Assembly (NCBI RefSeq): GCF_000964085.1
Contig: NZ_JZRB01000018.1
Span: forward strand, 62,001 to 126,000
Reading direction: 5' to 3'
Origin: Luteibacter yeojuensis
GTDB taxonomy: Bacteria; Pseudomonadota; Gammaproteobacteria; Xanthomonadales; Rhodanobacteraceae
Length of the DNA: 64,000 nt
Below, one piece after another: positions 36,648 through 44,803 of the stretch. Position 1 is the stretch's first letter. The number at the start of each line of letters is the position of its first letter. Made by a program: the position numbers and the translations under genes. Below the pieces are notes generated by a model. The model saw only the letters and a list, made by a program, of their open reading frames with translations, ran no database searches and had not been told where the DNA came from.

Positions 36648-37364
36648 TCAGGTTTCCACGGCGCCGAGGTGCTTGGCGCCAAGCGCGATCGTGCGGTCGA
36701 AATGCCCGGCTAGCGTAAGGTCATGGCTGACAAACACCACACTGGTCGCGTGGCGCCCGCACTCGGCAAGTAGCAGGTTGAGGAATGCGTCGCGGGTCGA
36801 TGTATCCAGCGCGGAAGTGGGCTCGTCGGCCAGCAAGAGCTCGGGGCCGCCGATAAGCGCGCGAGCTGCCGCGACGCGCTGCCGCTGGCCTACGCTGAGC
36901 TCGCCGGTGCGGGCGTGAGACCATGCGGATTCACGCAGGCCGAGTGCTGCCAGCAGGCGCGTTGCCTCTGCCACCAGGGCGTCACGTGTGCCGCCGGCGC
37001 GGCGTCGACGCGCCATGGACCATGCGCAGCCAAGCAGCACATTTTCCACCGGGCCCAGGAAAGGAAGCAGGTTGAACTGCTGGAATATATAGCCCAGGTG
37101 GTTCGCGCGGAAACGGTCGCGGGCGGCGGCGCGCGCCTTGGCGAACGAGTTGCCAAGGAGGATGACATCGCCCGCTGATGGCGCTAGCACACCCGCCAGC
37201 AACCCGAGCAACGTGCTCTTGCCACTGCCGCTGGGCCCATGCAGGAAGATGCGTTCGCCAGGCATCACGGCGAGATCATCCATGGCTAGGCAAAGACCCC
37301 CGCGCGGCCATGTGTGGCTTAGCGAACGCGTTTGCAGCAACGGCTGCATGGCGGACTCACTCAT
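36648..37364 (-). CDS. ABC transporter ATPase (PA4064-like, LolD type)
   Basis: 238 residues. Walker A GPSGSGKSTLLGLLAGVL, Q-loop FQQFNLLPF, signature LSVGQRQRVAAARAL, Walker B LLLADEPTSALD, switch VSHDL. Its ATG overlaps the DUF2796 stop and it lies 3 bp before the permease, so it is the energising subunit of this exporter- or mechanotransmission-type ABC system. Confidence 0.93.
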   Translation of the reverse strand: MSESAMQPLLQTRSLSHTWPRGGLCLAMDDLAVMPGERIFLHGPSGSGKSTLLGLLAGVLAPSAGDVILLGNSFAKARAAARDRFRANHLGYIFQQFNLLPFLGPVENVLLGCAWSMARRRRAGGTRDALVAEATRLLAALGLRESAWSHARTGELSVGQRQRVAAARALIGGPELLLADEPTSALDTSTRDAFLNLLLAECGRHATSVVFVSHDLTLAGHFDRTIALGAKHLGAVET

Positions 37365-37882
37365 GGCTCGAGATCGACACCGGTGGCCGGGCCCTGCAAG
37401 GTTTGCTGGTTGCTTCCCGATGCCGTGATCGTGCTTACGACGACTTTTTGCACTGCCGGGAACACGACGGCCAGGCGAACATCGAGGTGCGTAAGGGCGT
37501 TCACCTTCTTGCAGGTGTAACGGTACTCCGCGTCGAAATCGGCATGGCCGCCTGGCTCGGCAGCACCACCAAAGCCGTGTGGCGTAACCTTCGCCGACGC
37601 CAGCGTGCAGCTTGCACCGGGCGCAGGCACCAGCCAGCTTGCACCCTGCAGCGTCGCGGTAGCCCTCTCGACGGCCGCGCGTTCCTGGGATGATCTCGGC
37701 GGGTGTTCGAATCCGACGGCATCATGCCCGGGCAAGCTGATCTCGACGTCCACCGCCGGGTCCTGCACCGATACGTTCACGCTGGCTTGTCCGTGGACAT
37801 GAGGGCCAAGGTGGCGTTCCTCTGCCCCAGCGACGAAGGGAAGGGCGGCGAGAAGGAAAGGAAACACCATTGGCAGCTTCAT
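37361..37882 (-). CDS. zrgA: DUF2796 periplasmic zinc-binding protein (ZrgA/PA4063-like)
   Basis: 173 residues. Signal peptide KLPMVFPFLLAALPFVAGAE, then HLGPHVHGQASVNV with the His cluster, GHDAVGFEHPPRSS and a beta-rich remainder with a Cys pair. The DUF2796 family supplies zinc to an ABC system in Vibrio (ZrgABCDE) and Pseudomonas (PA4063). ATG 37882 is first in the operon and lies just 17 bp from a Zur-like box. Confidence 0.88.
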   Translation of the reverse strand: MKLPMVFPFLLAALPFVAGAEERHLGPHVHGQASVNVSVQDPAVDVEISLPGHDAVGFEHPPRSSQERAAVERATATLQGASWLVPAPGASCTLASAKVTPHGFGGAAEPGGHADFDAEYRYTCKKVNALTHLDVRLAVVFPAVQKVVVSTITASGSNQQTLQGPATGVDLEP

Positions 37883-37898
37883 GAAATAGCCTCGCAAT

Positions 37899-37911
37899 GT
37901 TATGTTATAAC
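37899..37911. promoter_or_regulatory. Zur-like box 2 before the zinc operon
   Basis: GTTAT-GTT-ATAAC, embedded in AATGTTATGTTATAACATAG, in the 77 bp between the divergent DUF2796 and Zur genes. It could control both directions, giving zinc-dependent repression of the operon and autoregulation of Zur. Confidence 0.82.
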
Positions 37912-37959
37912 ATAGATTACATCGCACAGCCGTTGGCTTGCCAGCCCTTTTTTGCCTAA

Positions 37960-38385
37960 GTGCCAAAAGGCATGCTTTTGATGAAAGCGATGACCCCGAT
38001 GCGCCGCGACGTGCTGCAAATCATTGCGCGTCAACGCACGCCGCTAAGCGCGTACGATGTCCTGGCTCAACTGAAAATTTCACACGCTTCGGCCACCGCG
38101 ACCGGCGTGTACCGCAGTATCGGCTGGCTGGAAGAACGCAAGTTCGTACGCCGGATTGCGTCGTTGCGGGCTTTTATTGCGTGTTCGCCTGCCGTTGCAG
38201 ATCAACCCGGACTGCTACTTTGCCGCCACTGCTATGCAGTCTCTTCGTTCGAGCATGCGGCCTTGGGCGAGCTGATTGAGGAGCACGCACGAACGACGGA
38301 CTTCAACATCGCGTCCGTGATATTTGAGGTATGGGGAACGTGCGCGACCTGTCATGCCCTGCACGGTGACGCCGAGCGGACCTAG
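37960..38385 (+). CDS. zur: Fur-family zinc uptake regulator
   Basis: 141 residues: a winged helix N-terminus (MRRDVLQIIARQRTPLSAYD, then ATGVYRSIGWLEERKFVRRI) and a metal-binding half with Cys pairs LLCRHCYAV and GTCATCHAL, as in Zur/Fur. Fur-family proteins repress when loaded with metal. Divergent from the zinc operon with a box in between, so Zur is the natural identity. Start may be GTG 37960 or the ATGs at 37972 or 37981. Confidence 0.88.
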   Translation: MPKGMLLMKAMTPMRRDVLQIIARQRTPLSAYDVLAQLKISHASATATGVYRSIGWLEERKFVRRIASLRAFIACSPAVADQPGLLLCRHCYAVSSFEHAALGELIEEHARTTDFNIASVIFEVWGTCATCHALHGDAERT

Positions 38386-38392
38386 CGCTGCA

Positions 38393-40096
38393 TCAGGATT
38401 CGTGGAATTTCATAAGCCGACCAGCATTGGCAACCACCATGAAGGCTCCCACATTCTGTAGCACGGCGGCCGCGAGTGCACCATTGCTTGCCCAGCCGCC
38501 GCTGACGGCAATGATCACGAGCGCCAGCGTCCAGGCCGCGCTCAGGGCGAGGTTTACCCGCAACGTGCGGCGCGCGCGCCGCGCGAGTCGCACCGATGTC
38601 CCAATGCGCGAGAAATCATCGCCCGTGAGCACGATATCCGCCGATGCCAGGGCGATGTCACTTCCGTGCCCACCCATGGCCATGCCGACCAGGCCCGCGC
38701 GCAGCGCGAGTGCATCATTGATGCCATCGCCCACGACGAGCGGCTTATCGCCGTCGGCCACCACCGACTGCACGAACGCCAGCTTGTCTGGGGGCAGGGC
38801 ACCCGCGACGACTTCGGTGATCCCGGCGATACATGCAACACGCTGCGCTTCGGCCTGGCGATCACCGGTGAGTAGCGCCTGACGCCGGAAGCCGAGAGCC
38901 TGCATAGCCTCGAGCGTTTCCGTGACGCGCTCGCGTATTTCATCCGCAAGGCACACCCAGCCCAGTAACACGCCCGCTTCGGCCACGGCTGCCACGGGGC
39001 CGTCGTGCTCAGGAAGTACCGACAGCGCAATGCCGTTCTGAAGCATCAGCGAATCGCGGCCCATCAGCACGACGCCGCGGTCGCTGGTGGCACGCATGCC
39101 GAACCCGGCTTCTTCCTGCACATCAGCGAGGGCGACAGGGTCGTCGTCCAGGTGGGCGATGGCGCGACCCACCGGGTGCGTGCTTGCCGTGCCTAGGGCA
39201 GCGGCCACGGCGGTAAAGCGTGCGGTATCCACGCCCACCGCTGTTTGCAGGGCCACGACGCGCAGGCGTCCGGTGGTGACGGTGCCGGTCTTATCCAGGA
39301 CAAGGGCGTTCGCTTCCGCGAGCCGCTCAAAGACGACGCTGCTCTTGACCAGGATGCCATGCCGCGCCGCAACGCTCACCGCAGCCAGTGCCGTGGATGG
39401 TGCCGCCAGCACCATGGCCGATGGGCATGCCGCAACGAGCAGGGCAAGCACGGCGCCGGCACTCTGCGTAGTGAACCACAGCATCATCGCGATCAGCAGG
39501 ATCAGCACCAGGTAACGTCCGGCATAGCGCTCGAGCAGGCGGGTGATCGGCGGCTTGCTCCGTTCGGCCTCCTGCATGAGCGAGACCACGCGGCCCAGTG
39601 CGGATTGCGCCCCCACGCGCGCTATGCGTACCTGCAGCAAGCCATTGAGGTTCAGCGAGCTGCCAAGGATGGTATCGCCAGCGGTGACCTCGACGGGCAC
39701 TGACTCGCCCGTGAGCGACGCCGTATCCATGCTGGCAGTGCCCGAGAGCACCACGCCATCTGCCGGCACGCGATCGCCGGGACGAAGTTCGATGACATCG
39801 CCGACCACCAGTTGCTCCGCGGGCACGGTTTCAACGGTGTCGCCACGGAACCGTCGTGCGGTGCTGGCCGTAAGGGCGGCCAGTGCTTCGACGGCCTCGC
39901 GAGTACCAAGCAGCGAGCGGTCCTCCAACATCTGGCCCACGGCGTAACTGGCTACGGCTGCGGCGAACGGCCAGATTGCTGCTTTGCGGCAAGCACCAGT
40001 CAAGGCTCTAGCCATGAAGCCTAAGGCAAGGGCGGCCGTAAGGGCGGCCGGGCCGAAGAGCCGGCGGCCGGCGAAGCCGCCCGCCCCGGTGGCCAA
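38393..40096 (-). CDS. P1B-type metal ATPase with CPS motif, no N-terminal metal domain
   Basis: All catalytic motifs are present: LTGESVPVE (actuator), DKTGTVTTGRL, STHPVGRAI (HP motif), VGDGINDALAL. The membrane motif reads AACPSAM, so CPS replaces the usual CPC. There is no CxxC metal-binding domain and the first membrane helices are short or missing: protein-like sequence starts near 40096 (TTG), with ATG 40015 as an alternative. The frame is open to 40345 but that part mirrors the divergent gene. The stop is 8 bp from the zur stop. Heavy-metal transport is sure, direction and ion are not; a HmtA-like importer is one possibility. Confidence 0.78.
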   Translation of the reverse strand: MATGAGGFAGRRLFGPAALTAALALGFMARALTGACRKAAIWPFAAAVASYAVGQMLEDRSLLGTREAVEALAALTASTARRFRGDTVETVPAEQLVVGDVIELRPGDRVPADGVVLSGTASMDTASLTGESVPVEVTAGDTILGSSLNLNGLLQVRIARVGAQSALGRVVSLMQEAERSKPPITRLLERYAGRYLVLILLIAMMLWFTTQSAGAVLALLVAACPSAMVLAAPSTALAAVSVAARHGILVKSSVVFERLAEANALVLDKTGTVTTGRLRVVALQTAVGVDTARFTAVAAALGTASTHPVGRAIAHLDDDPVALADVQEEAGFGMRATSDRGVVLMGRDSLMLQNGIALSVLPEHDGPVAAVAEAGVLLGWVCLADEIRERVTETLEAMQALGFRRQALLTGDRQAEAQRVACIAGITEVVAGALPPDKLAFVQSVVADGDKPLVVGDGINDALALRAGLVGMAMGGHGSDIALASADIVLTGDDFSRIGTSVRLARRARRTLRVNLALSAAWTLALVIIAVSGGWASNGALAAAVLQNVGAFMVVANAGRLMKFHES

Positions 40097-40210
40097 ACGG
40101 AAGCGGCCCGGGTAGCGAGCTGGCCTTACCCTAAAAATACTCGCGGGAATCAGCAGATTGCGCGAGAATGAAGCGGAAGGTAGTCTTGGCGCATGCGACA
40201 GGGAGCTGTT

Positions 40211-40579
40211 ATGAAAGGGACCATGGATACGAAATCGGCCCGTCGATGGCTCTGTGTGGCGGTGTGGTCTCAGCGCGTCCTTCTTGCGGCTGTTTTTATG
40301 CTTGCTAGCGTTGTTTATGCTTACGAGCCGCCACGCGTGCATCATCCGATATCTGCGCCTAAGGTAGCTGAGTCAACCGGCAAAGCACGGCTACCAAGCG
40401 CAGCGACAGTGGGCTTGGCGGTACAACCGGCCCCGGCTATGCCGGCATCGGCTAAGCCTGATATTGATGACAAAGACCACTGGAGCAACGGCGACGTCCT
40501 GTCCGCGCTGGGTAGTTTCTACCAGACAATCATCACCATTCTCATTGCGCTGATTGGCGTGCTAGGCAGTCCCGCCTAG
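40211..40579 (+). CDS. Secreted/membrane small protein (122 aa)
   Basis: ATG 40211 is preceded by GGGAGC. An N-terminal hydrophobic segment (VLLAAVFMLASVVYA, signal-like) is followed by a Pro- and Ala-rich linker and a C-terminal hydrophobic stretch (YQTIITILIALIGVLG). It would be anchored in the membrane with its middle outside. Unknown function. Confidence 0.5.
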   Translation: MKGTMDTKSARRWLCVAVWSQRVLLAAVFMLASVVYAYEPPRVHHPISAPKVAESTGKARLPSAATVGLAVQPAPAMPASAKPDIDDKDHWSNGDVLSALGSFYQTIITILIALIGVLGSPA

Positions 40580-40705
40580 GGCATCGCCAAGTTGCAATTC
40601 GCTCGACGGCAGACCCTCGTAACATCCACCCCCGCTCCAGCGTATCAGGGCTGCGCGACCTGTAGATTTAGTTGCGTCGACGGAGATACTTGAGCGGTGG
40701 AAACG
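40580..40705. other. Short intergenic stretch
   Basis: No gene or obvious signal seen. Confidence 0.4.
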
Positions 40706-41380
40706 TCAACTCCCAACCACGGTGAGCGGGTACCCGGTGAGTTCTTGGACAAAATTATCACTCGCGCCAAGCACGAGCGAAACGTTGCGATCAATGTCAC
40801 TCAGAGCTAAGCCAGGCTGGACAACGTAGATCTGAAGATTGAAGCGCCGATGCGGCAAAAGGCGCTTTATCATGCTCAGTAGCTGGAGACCTCCTTTTTC
40901 GAATCGAGTTGGCCTACCTCCCCGTCGTGACGAGTCTTCACGCAGCTGAAGGTGATTGATGAGCGCCAGGGGCGCGTCAGCCCATTTCGCGCTTCTCACG
41001 GCTTGGGCACAAACAACCTGTACGTCGCTGACTCGCAAGCCAGGCTCGTCTCCTCCGGCATATTTGCAGTGGTACAGCCGGCAAGTGATTTCAAGTTCGT
41101 CAAAGAAGAACTCAACGACATCCGCACTCTCGTTGGCATCGTCATCGTCCATGATTACTTGGCTGTCTCCAGTAAGAAGGTGCTCGATCCAAAATCCTTG
41201 TATTGAACTTCTCCGCTGGACACCGCCCTTCCATTTCAATTCGACCGTTAGTGGGGTGTCACCCCAGATGAAGGGGACGCCGTGTGTCTTGTCGAACAAG
41301 GTCGCCTGCCCATCGGAGCGCTGCAGGTGCACGCCACCCTGCAGCTCACTTCCATCGGCGAAGAGTATGGTACCCACCAG
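40706..41380 (-). pseudogene. C-terminal remnant of a large helicase-type protein with nuclease-like end
   Basis: The frame matches what I recall of the C-terminal part of large DEAD/DEAH-helicase proteins: ELKWKGGVQRRSSIQGFWIE, DDDDANESADVVEF, CRLYHCKYAGGDEPGLRVSD, VVCAQAVRSAKW, RGGRPTRFEKGGLQLL and NLQIYVVQPGLALS. The D...D-x-V-E-F...YHCK order resembles a PD-(D/E)xK nuclease core. Its N-terminal helicase part is missing: beyond about 41380 coding sense shifts to the other strand. So it is a truncated gene with no start of its own. Confidence 0.6.
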
Positions 41381-41617
41381 AAGGACGCGTGGGAAAAAGC
41401 CTTCAAATTGACCGGTGTCACCCCTGTGCGGATGACGTATGAGGTATTGTTGCGAGACGAGGAGGCCGCCATAGCAATGCTGTGCGAGCGGATGCAGGTG
41501 ACGCCCGAAAGCGGCAGGTTGCTCGATATTCCGATGATTGAACGTCAGACTGACGGCATCAGCCGGGAGTGGCGGGAGCGCTTCCTGGAAGACAGCCGGA
41601 CCGATGTCCCCGCCTAA
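41380..41617 (+). pseudogene. C-terminal fragment resembling a Stf0-type sulfotransferase
   Basis: Residues such as VRMTYEVLLRDEEAAIAML, IERQTDGISREWRERF and a preceding AFKLTGVTP follow the sulfotransferase end pattern (YExLL.DPE..., RQ.D..S..W..RF). No in-frame start or catalytic N-terminal P-loop is present, because the sequence to the left belongs to the truncated helicase remnant. The stop overlaps the Fic gene start by 14 bp, so the two were once an operon. Confidence 0.5.
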
Positions 41618-42433
41618 CCAGATACCCGTCCGGCATCTTCCGGTGACAGTGATGGACTTGCCCGACGTGGCGAAGTTGTCCTCGCGGGAAGTGGCCCTTG
41701 CAGCAGAGCTTGCTTCCCGCATCATCGGTGCCCCGTCCGAGGCCGTAGACAGGATAACTCAGTGGCTGGTGGGTGACCCTGTTTGTACGGGAAGCACAGG
41801 ACCCGTGTCGGCCGACGAGCTCGCCCACGAGCTTTCGTCCTGGATGGCGCCCTTAGTGACCAGAACGAGGGAATCGGGCCGCACTCTCCGGGAAACAGAC
41901 GTCCTCAACCAAACGCCGCTTCCAACCGTCGGTGAGGTCCAGGCCGGGGGCGCGGTTGCCTTCAATCGTCTTTTACGGGTCCTGCATCACGCAGTGACCG
42001 GAACAAGTGAGGGGTTCCGCAAGGGAAGGTCGCCTCGGCACCAGACAGAGCGGGCAACGCAGTCCGTTACCCCCCACCCGACACGATTGCAGGCCATCTG
42101 CAGAGAATTGCCGAACACTGGTCCACGTGGGTTGATGCATATCCGGGCATTGCTGCCGTTGTCGCCATGACCGCCTTGATGAACCTGCATCCGTTTTCCG
42201 ATGGCAACGGGCGGGTAGGACGGCTGGTGTTCCACTGGACGCTCAACCGCACTCGCAAGGCACCCGCCCTGCTGCCGCTTTCAGAACTCTCGGACCTTTC
42301 CCGTTGCGGGTACCTCATCCGGCTGCGCCAGGCGCAGTATCACGGCGAGTGGGAGCCCCTGCTCGCTTATCTGGTACTGGTCGCGCAACGGTTCCTGGAT
42401 GGTCGGTCCGTTGAGCGTTGGGGTGCGTCGTGA
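41604..42433 (+). pseudogene. Fic-domain protein, frameshifted
   Basis: Fic enzymes attach AMP to target hydroxyls. The C-terminal part has a perfect Fic motif LHPFSDGNGRVGR and, before it, AVRYPPPDTIAGHLQRIAEH and the segment AGNAVRY, all in one frame. The N-terminal 135 residues from ATG 41604 (FNRLLRVLHHAVTGTSEGFR) are in another frame; the shift lies at about 42010-42060. Without it, one ORF of about 275 codons would result. Inhibitory alpha-helix motif (S/T)xxxE(G/N) is not obvious. Confidence 0.7.
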
Positions 42434-42909
42434 CGTCGAGACCACCTATCCCCAGAAGCCAGAAAATCATGGCTGCCATTTTTGTTTTCGCCGGACTCGC
42501 CCGGGTGGCCACGGACCCCCGGCCCAGCAGCTGCTTGTTTTTGTGTGGGGCGCTCTTGTTGGCATGGTACGACCTGTCGTTCCTGCGGCCTTCCGTACGC
42601 ATGAAACTGACAGAAATCTATAAGGGCTACAGGGCCAATCGCTGGCCTGCCCACCGGCTCGGCCGGCTGGTCAATGTCACAGCCTTTGTGTGCATGGTCG
42701 GCTCGTTCATCCTTCAGTTCCAGGGCAGGTCGGCCCGCCGCTTTCGCTGTGACGTGGGAGCCGCACGGGCACCCTTCGGGCGCAGCAGGAGTCCTCGCCC
42801 GGCAACCGCACAGCGGTTTCCAGATGCGGACCTCGATTGGCAAAGGCCCAATCCAAAAGCAGGTTGCTTGAGGGAGGATGGGTTGTGCGTTACGCCGGTC
42901 CGACTTTGA
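42430..42909 (+). CDS. Small membrane protein, C-terminus uncertain
   Basis: GTG 42430 overlaps the Fic stop. Helices: AAIFVFAGLARVA, SSCLFLCGALLLAWYDLSFL and LVNVTAFVCMVGSFILQFQG. From about 42725 the composition turns Arg-rich and non-protein-like, so the product may really end there after a frameshift. Function unknown. Confidence 0.45.
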   Translation: MTSRPPIPRSQKIMAAIFVFAGLARVATDPRPSSCLFLCGALLLAWYDLSFLRPSVRMKLTEIYKGYRANRWPAHRLGRLVNVTAFVCMVGSFILQFQGRSARRFRCDVGAARAPFGRSRSPRPATAQRFPDADLDWQRPNPKAGCLREDGLCVTPVRL

Positions 42910-43157
42910 CCGGTGGGAGGCTTGGGAATGGGAGGAACTCCCGGTGTCCCCCCCTCCGCCGTCTGGAAAAGGAGGCTCGCGCGGCAACTTGCCGCCCCGG
43001 GTGGTCGGGTGGAAAGGCCACCGGGGGATTGACGGGGCGAGAGGAAGACGGAGGATGAGTCTTTGGCGGCTCGTCCTATGTCCAACTTCGACACTGCTGT
43101 CAGTGGTCTTGCTCTTGGGGCTGTCCTCACCGCGCAATGAATCGAGGGGTTTCCCGG

Positions 43158-43571
43158 ATGCCGTACGTGAAAAAAATCAGCATCGACCAACTGGACGGCA
43201 TGACGTACACACCGGCGTGTGACGTTGTGGAGGTCACACTCGCATCACTGCGAGCCACTCTTGGACGGCTGGACGGGAAGGTCCATACCATGGCTGTGCT
43301 CGGAGGTGTGGGAGAAGACTGGCCGAAGCTGACCATTGGTGGAGGGGGCGGGACGTACATCGTCATGTACACCCGTAACGGCCCAGACGCTGGTTGGTGG
43401 GACTTGGTGAGCGATGGCAAACCTGATGCAACCCGGTCGCTTGTCGTCGGCGGCCAGGAGGGCGACTATCCGTTGAATCTGCTAAACGGAAGCGACGCCA
43501 CGTTTCGGGCTGCCGCGCATTTCTTTGAGACCGGGGAGATGAGCGCAGGTCTTACGTGGCAGAAGGGATGA
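43158..43571 (+). CDS. Imm1-type immunity protein
   Basis: 137 residues with GAGGGG upstream. The pattern VHTMAVLGGVGEDWPKLTIG, then GTYIVMYTRNG, WWDLVSDGK, EGDYPLNLLNG and a C-terminal FFETGEMSAGLTWQKG fits the Imm1 family (PF14430), which neutralises deaminase-type toxins of polymorphic toxin systems. No toxin gene is adjacent, so this is an orphan. Assignment rests on pattern memory, not search. Confidence 0.6.
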   Translation: MPYVKKISIDQLDGMTYTPACDVVEVTLASLRATLGRLDGKVHTMAVLGGVGEDWPKLTIGGGGGTYIVMYTRNGPDAGWWDLVSDGKPDATRSLVVGGQEGDYPLNLLNGSDATFRAAAHFFETGEMSAGLTWQKG

Positions 43572-43644
43572 CGCGGTGGGCCTGAAGCCTGTTCGTCAGC
43601 GATTTGGCCGGTAGGCATTTGGTCCCGCACCGGTGGAGCGCGAC

Positions 43645-43770
43645 ATGAATGACGACGCGAGAATGAGCGAAAAAGGCGTGGCTGACCCAAGGCAAAGCTC
43701 CCTCCAGCCCTGTCGGCGGTCTACGCGACCAGCCAGACAGGGGCCCGGCATAAACGTCCCCAAACGGTAG
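43645..43770 (+). pseudogene. Frameshifted copy of the disordered peptide gene at 44311
   Basis: It starts MNDDARMSEKGVADPR and matches MSDEARMSETGVVYPG of the intact copy at DNA level, including GGAG upstream of the ATG. A single extra A in GACCCAAGGC shifts the frame, after which the alignment continues at DNA level (GGCAAAGC, GGCGGTC, ACCAGCC) while the protein changes. A TAG ends it early. Confidence 0.6.
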
Positions 43771-43789
43771 ACAAAAACGGACATTCGAT

Positions 43790-44194
43790 ATGAGAGAAAT
43801 TTTTTCCATCGACGTGTCCCATCGACAACTTGCCGTCTTTTCTCCAGACCTCGAAAATCCGTTCAATGTCTGGACAGACGAGGCCTTCCGGGTCGGCTAC
43901 TCATGGCGACCCGAGAGTTGTTCCTTTGCCTCGGATGAGGATGGGGCCCATCAGGTCGATGTCATCGTGGATGACGCCTTTCCAGAGCCGGCACAGGACG
44001 CTGTCCGGTCTATCGAAGTCTTGCTTGACATCAGCAGCATTGCGGAGCTTGAAGTTGCCAGTATTTCCGAGTCCCGGGTACTTCCGCTTCGTGCGGGGCG
44101 GTACCGGGTAAGGTCCGAATACATACCGGCCGCCACCGTGGCGCTCCCCCGATTCGTCCTTGCCTTGGCGCCGCTGCTCAAACCTGCGCACTGA
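43790..44194 (+). CDS. ComJ/Nin-like DNA-entry nuclease inhibitor
   Basis: 134 residues. IFSIDVSHRQLAVFSPDLEN, PFNVWTDEAFRVGYSWRPES, CSFASDEDGAHQVDVIVDD and a C-terminal LRAGRYRVRSEYIP fit ComJ (PF11033), whose Bacillus member Nin inhibits the nuclease NucA. In other bacteria such proteins act as immunity proteins of nuclease toxins. No nuclease partner is nearby. Together with the Imm1-type gene it forms an orphan immunity set. Confidence 0.65.
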   Translation: MREIFSIDVSHRQLAVFSPDLENPFNVWTDEAFRVGYSWRPESCSFASDEDGAHQVDVIVDDAFPEPAQDAVRSIEVLLDISSIAELEVASISESRVLPLRAGRYRVRSEYIPAATVALPRFVLALAPLLKPAH

Positions 44195-44310
44195 CTTCGC
44201 GCAGGCGCCATCACCAACTGCCGGCTGTGCTCACCGACTGCTAACCCGGGCCTACCCTCGCCGTCACGTCTCCAGGCGCCCCATGAAGGCCCAGTCAGTG
44301 GAGAACGACC

Positions 44311-44505
44311 ATGAGCGACGAAGCCAGAATGAGCGAAACAGGCGTGGTTTACCCAGGCAAAGCACCCGGCAGTCCTGCCGGCGGTCAACCCAACCAGCCC
44401 GACCGGGACCCGGCGCAGATACCCCCGGGCTCGGGTGGCGGCCCGGAAGAGGGTGACCCGGACCAAGTCGGCCGGCAGGACCCGGACGAGGGGCTTGACC
44501 GCTAA
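44311..44505 (+). CDS. Small disordered peptide, intact copy (64 aa)
   Basis: GGAG upstream. MSDEARMSETGVVYPGKAPG followed by Gly-, Pro- and Asp-rich sequence ending DPDEGLDR. Low-complexity, probably unstructured. A decayed relative lies at 43645. Being between immunity-type genes it may be a linker or a spacer gene of the array; function unknown. Confidence 0.45.
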   Translation: MSDEARMSETGVVYPGKAPGSPAGGQPNQPDRDPAQIPPGSGGGPEEGDPDQVGRQDPDEGLDR

Positions 44506-44611
44506 AGCCACGTCGGCCGCCGGCGGGAAGCTGGCGGCCCCTGTTAAACGTGAAGCGGACCAGCGAAAATTCCAATCGGCCTCGGCTAGATCGATGGTGT
44601 ACGATTGTACG

Positions 44612-44803
44612 ATGCCAAGGCCGACCTGTAGCTACACCATCGAGGCGATGCCGGACGGGCACTATCGTGGGCGTTTTGAAGCATTCGACGCCTCAGGCCG
44701 GGAGGTCGCCATCGGCACTGACTCCAGCTCCCATCCCACCCAGCAACAGGCGTGGACGAGCGTTCGGGCAATGGCCCAAGCCGTAGTAGCTGGGCTCGGC
44801 TAG
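44612..44803 (+). CDS. Small hypothetical protein (63 aa)
   Basis: Beta-rich N-terminus (CSYTIEAMPDGHYRGRFEAF) with helical end (TSVRAMAQAVVAGLG). ATG 44612 is taken; ATG 44594 would add six residues. Its stop overlaps the stop of the convergent gene by 4 bp. Family unknown. Confidence 0.5.
   Translation: MPRPTCSYTIEAMPDGHYRGRFEAFDASGREVAIGTDSSSHPTQQQAWTSVRAMAQAVVAGLG

Noticed and set aside
40097-40345. N-terminal extension of the P1B ATPase
   Set aside because: Composition is not membrane-like and the divergent gene at 40211 with a good ribosome site occupies this DNA.
41381-41725. Upstream extension of the helicase remnant frame
   Set aside because: The plus strand here encodes protein-like sequence continuing into the Fic operon, so the minus-strand extension is a shadow.
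42878-43222. 114-codon frame after the small membrane gene
   Set aside because: Arg/Gly-rich start, ribosome site abutting the ATG, and its end overlaps the Imm1 gene in another frame.
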